Shown here one piece after another: positions 40,156 to 43,771 of a DNA stretch of 43,771 nucleotides; the first letter of the stretch is position 1, and the number at the start of each line of letters is the position of its first letter. Source of the stretch: Acidobacteriota bacterium (GTDB lineage: Bacteria; Acidobacteriota; Vicinamibacteria; Vicinamibacterales; UBA2999); NCBI GenBank assembly GCA_020851835.1, contig JADZBZ010000167.1:77128-120898 (forward strand). The letters run 5' to 3'. Both the position numbers and the translations under genes were made by a program. The notes beneath the pieces are model-generated. The model did no database searches and was not told where the DNA came from. It saw only the letters and a program-made list of their open reading frames with translations.

Positions 40156-43100
40156 GAAGCGGATCGCCCAGTTCGATACGGCCGCTGGGGTCCCGAATAC
40201 TCCTGGCAGGATTCCCTCCGGCTCCACCGTCAGTGCGATCGTGTGGATGAGAAAGACGGCCACTCTCGGCACGATGTACCCGCGTGTCAAGGTCCGGCTC
40301 AATTCGAGTAGCGGGACCTCCCTGTGCAACGGCAACCGGGACGGCTGCCCTGACGACCACGATGGCCGCGTATACCATCACGTGCACCACGCGACCGCGA
40401 ACGTCACGATGTCGGCCTCCGACCGGCTGTATGTCTGGGCTGGCGTGAACCTGACGGCGGGCTCCAGCGCGGGGGCGTTCCGCGGCGAACTCGGCGTCGA
40501 AGGGACGCTCGACGGCGCCACCAACTCACGGGTGATCGTGCCAACCGCGCTCCCCGCTCCCTCGATTGCCACGCTGACGCCGACTGCCGGCCCTGTCGGA
40601 CAGGTCGTGAGGATCGCGGGCAACAATTTCCGTGATCAGCAGCTGAGCAGCACGGTGAAGTTCTATAACAACCGGACGGCGAGCATTACGAACTGGAGCA
40701 ACACGAGCATTACCGCCACCGTACCGGCCAGCGCGGTGACGGGCTCGGTGACGGTGACGGTCGCCGGGACCGCCAGTGCCGGGGTGACGTTCCAGGTGGG
40801 CGTCGTCCCCGTCGTGAATGCGCTCACGCCGGCGGCCGAGCTACCGGGAGCCAGCGTCGTCATCACCGGGTCGAATTTCGGGGCGACGAAGGGCGCCAGT
40901 ACTGTGAGATTCAACGGCCTGGTGGCGACGACGAGCGCGTGGAGCGCGACGAGCATCACCGCCACGGTGCCGACCGGTGCGACGACTGGCAACGTCGTGG
41001 TGACCGTGGGTGGCATCGCCAGCACCGGTGTCCTGTTCACCGTGCCCACGCTGAGCTCGATCTCGGTGACGCCGGTCGCGCTGACCGTGCCCCGCAGCGG
41101 ACAGCAGCAGTATCGGGCGTGGGGCCACTATTCCGATAGCGTGACCCGCGACGTCACCGCGGCCGTCACGTGGGCCTCCACGGACAGCGACGTGGCCACG
41201 ATCGCCGCCGGTGGGCTCGCGACCGTCACCGGGACGACTGGCCTCACCACCCTGAGTGCCACGCTCGGTTCCGCCAGTGGTGCCACCGATCTGACAGCGG
41301 CTCCCTCTCCGTTCAAGGTCGTCGGCTCGTTGAAGACCAGGCGTGTGTATCACACCGCGACGCTGCTCCCGAACGGGACAGTCTTGATCGCCGGTGGGCA
41401 GGATGGCGCCGGGGTCGTGACGGCGACTGCCGAGATCTACGACCCTGCCACCGGGCGATTTCTAGCGACCGGCTCGATGCTGAAGCGCCGAGAGCTCCAC
41501 ACGGCGACATTGCTACTGGACGGCACGGTACTGATCACGGGGGGCCTTGCCTTCAGCCCCGACGAGTTTCACAGCACGGCAGAGATCTACAACCCGGCGA
41601 CCGGAACCTTCAGTACGACGGGCAACATGGGTGGGGCTCGGTACTTCCACTCCGCCACGCGTCTTCCCGATGGGCGTGTGCTCATCGACAGCGGCCAATG
41701 GACGTTTCCGCCACCGCCCTCGCTCATCTATGACCCCGTGGCCCGCACGTTCGCGGCCACGGGCGCCCCCACCGTCTTCCGGTCCACGCACCCCGCGGAG
41801 GCGCTCCTCGACGGCCGGGTGCTGTTTGCCGGCGCCTATGGAGACGCGGGCGCCATTGCCGAGGCGGACGTGTTCGACCCGACGACGGGCGGCTATTCGC
41901 CCACCACCGGGTTGAGCGTGCCTCGCAGCTTTCACACCAGCACACGGCTGTCGGACGGCCGCGTGCTGGTGGTTGGCGGTGGGGATGCCTGCGCCTCGCA
42001 GTGCACGGCCGAGGTCTACGATTCCGCGGCTACGGGTGTCACGCCTGTCGGCCCGCTCTCTGTCGGCCGAACGGCGCACACCGCGACGGTGCTGGGCGAC
42101 GGACGCGTGTTGGTGGTCGGCGGCCAGACGCCCGCAGCCTACACCGGCACCGCGGAGCTGTTTGATGCGGCGACCAGTACGTTCACATCGGCGGGCGGCC
42201 TGACGGTCGGCCGGTCCGGTCACACGGCGACGCGGCTCCAGGATGACTCGGTCCTCTTCGTCGGTGGCGTCGGCCCCTTGGCCGGACAAAGCGCCGAGCT
42301 GTACGTGCCCCTACTCTCGATACCCCTCGACCTGGTGGTGACGCCGTCGACGGCGGTCCTGGAGGTCGGCGCGTCGCGAATCTTCACGGCAGTCGACCAT
42401 CTCGGCCACCCACGTCTCGACGCGGTCTGGTCGTCCACGAGCGGTAGCATTGCGACCGTCGACCCCGCAACCGGGGTCGTCACAGCCGTCGCGGGCGGTA
42501 CGGCTACGATTACCGCGACCATTGGGGCCGTGTCCGGAACCGCACAGGTCACGGTGGCTGTCGGGCCAGTGCCAGTCGGGACGCCGGTATGGACGGTCGG
42601 GGCTCCGCCGGGGACGACCTCGCGTCAACTGGTCAGCACGTCTGGAGGCGGACGCGGCGGGCCGTCGTTCATCGCTATCAGCGCCGCCGGGAGCGACACC
42701 GAACTGCAGGCACTGAGCGCCGACGGCCAGCAGCAGTGGCGCACGTGGATCACGGCGCCCGTGCGCCAGGTCGTCCCGAACAGTTCGGGGGGCGTCCTGC
42801 TCACGCTGGGCGACGGGTGTGGGACGGGGCCCCTGCAGCTTCTGAGCATCGACGGACCCACCGGGATCTGGGCGTGGAACGCCGTGGCGACGAACGTGTG
42901 CACGCCCGATGCGCCGCAGATCGCCGTCCGCCACGACGGCGCCGTGGCGGTGGTGACCCCGGGCAATGTCGCGGGCTTCCCGAACACCATGATGCTGCAT
43001 GGCGAGACGGGAACGCCGTTGGCCATGCCCGCGATCCCCCAGTCCACGTTCACCGACTTCACGGGTCAGCAGGTGCCCGGGTATTCGCGTGTCGGTCCGC

Positions 43101-43668
43101 CAATGGTCGATGCGAACGGGACCACCCATCTCCTGTATGAGAAGCGAGTCCTCGCTTATCCACCGCAAGTGGTCAATACGGGGATCTGGCTGATGAGTGT
43201 CCAGGCGAATCAAACCTGGACGACGACTCAACTGACGAGCACGTCGGCGAATACCAATCTCTTCCCCGGGCGCATCATCCCGGATGGGGCAGGCGGCCTC
43301 ATCGTGTCGTGGATTGACAGCCCGATCGTTCCCGCTGGGCAACCGCCCGCGCAAAGCCGTTCCGGGCGGCGCGGGTCACTGCCGGCGGCGGCGTGACCGA
43401 GTTCGATCTCCCGCTCACACCGCCGCTCGAATTGCTGCACCCGCCGAACACGACGCTGCCGACGAATCCGGAGCTGGTCCTTGGGCAGAATGACCGCGCC
43501 TTCGTGTCGTATAGCAACAGCGTCGGCGGGTTCCAGGTCAGCACCGGCGGGGCAGGGTGGAGCTACTCGGCCCCGAGCGTCATCACGATGGTGGCCACAG
43601 CGGACGATGGGAGATTGGTTGCCAAAACGCCGGCGACTGACGGAACCGGGCCGTGTCAACGCCTTTGA
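40097..43668 (+). pseudogene. 5'-truncated and frameshifted kelch/IPT/Ig-like surface-type protein
   Basis: The long frame starts to make sense at about 40100 (DVATVTLQTAALQGVATGEK), with no start codon or signal peptide, directly at the end of the TOTE remnant. It has two IPT/TIG domains (PSIATLTPTAGPVGQVVRIA and PVVNALTPAAELPGASVVIT), an Ig-like Big_2 domain (SSISVTPVALTVPRSGQQQ), about six kelch units from 41325 to 42310 (HTATLLPNGTVLIAGG, HTSTRLSDGRVLVVGG) and a second Ig-like domain near 42330-42560. The frame ends at 43396, while VTAGGGVTEFDLPLTPP continues in another frame from about 43370 to 43668. The family makes secreted or surface proteins, often tied to RHS repeats. Both ends are damaged. 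Confidence 0.72.
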
Positions 43669-43771
43669 GACAACCTGATTCAGCGTTTACTGTAGCGACT
43701 CCATCGAATTGATCCTTGAGATCGATGGTGTGTCAGCGACGAGGTGTGGCCCAGCGGTCTCCCGAGGCTGC

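Noticed and set aside
1-43771. CRISPR array, rRNA operon or intact tRNA gene
   Set aside because: No regularly spaced direct repeats, no rRNA-like sequence, and only the 21-nt 3' end of a tRNA-Ser was found.

Overview
The window is a GC-rich (roughly 65% by eye) bacterial segment that mixes metal-handling genes with mobile-element genes. Gene style (many ATGA/GTGA overlaps, a TonB receptor with a carboxypeptidase-regulatory-like domain, kelch/IPT proteins, TOTE-type primase remnants, multicopper oxidase/CopB pairs) suggests an Acidobacteriota-like soil bacterium, perhaps Vicinamibacteria. This is an inference; there is no rRNA or core gene to settle it.

Layout. (1) 1-7.1 kb: the end of a CusA-type RND pump, then an iron block. 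A FTR1 permease and a long CbiX-TonB receptor fusion run left; a DtxR/MntR-type regulator, a ferritin-like protein and a DUF1232 membrane protein run right. The two directions share a 22-bp palindrome (5085-5106) that covers the -35 box of an apparently leaderless regulator transcript. A VOC protein follows. (2) 7.1-10.6 kb: accessory genes usual in integrative elements: two paralogous 99-residue proteins, a degenerate gene, a RadC-like JAB protein and a Dam-like methylase. (3) 10.7-24.2 kb: a Trb/VirB-type conjugation cluster in the order VirB2, B3, B4, B9, B10, B5, B6, small membrane protein, B8, small membrane protein, two unassigned proteins, a gap with a perfect 25-bp inverted repeat, a small conserved-looking protein, VirD4 and VirB11. 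I see no relaxase and no integrase. (4) 24.4-30.6 kb: AlpA-type and excisionase-type regulators, then a defence/toxin-antitoxin block: an AbiEi/AbiEii operon with a coupled third gene, and a three-gene set made of a P-loop kinase, a PIN-GNAT-PUA-like fusion and a lone ASCH protein. (5) 30.64-31.19 kb: non-coding DNA holding the 3' end of a tRNA-Ser gene (30897-30917) set among alternating short repeats, which looks like the right attachment site of the element. (6) 31.2-38.9 kb: a copper-resistance block: ECF sigma factor with a Cys-rich tail, YHS protein, Cu(I) P-type ATPase, His-rich protein, cytochrome c, CopA-type multicopper oxidase, CopB and a small periplasmic protein. (7) 38.9 kb to the end: gene wreckage: an antitoxin next to a frameshifted vapC, a truncated TOTE primase, and a 5'-truncated, frameshifted kelch/IPT gene.

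How it fits together. The conjugation genes, the tRNA-Ser fragment and the regulators are best read as the right part of an integrative conjugative element whose left end, relaxase and integrase lie outside the window or elsewhere. The iron genes look controlled by the DtxR-type protein. The copper genes form a detoxification chain: export from the cytoplasm by the ATPase, oxidation by the multicopper oxidase, outer-membrane handling by CopB. The most novel-looking system is the kinase / PIN-GNAT-PUA / ASCH operon; the most notable non-coding signals are the tRNA-Ser att-like site, a 28-nt motif found three times with fixed spacing, and the 25-bp inverted repeat.
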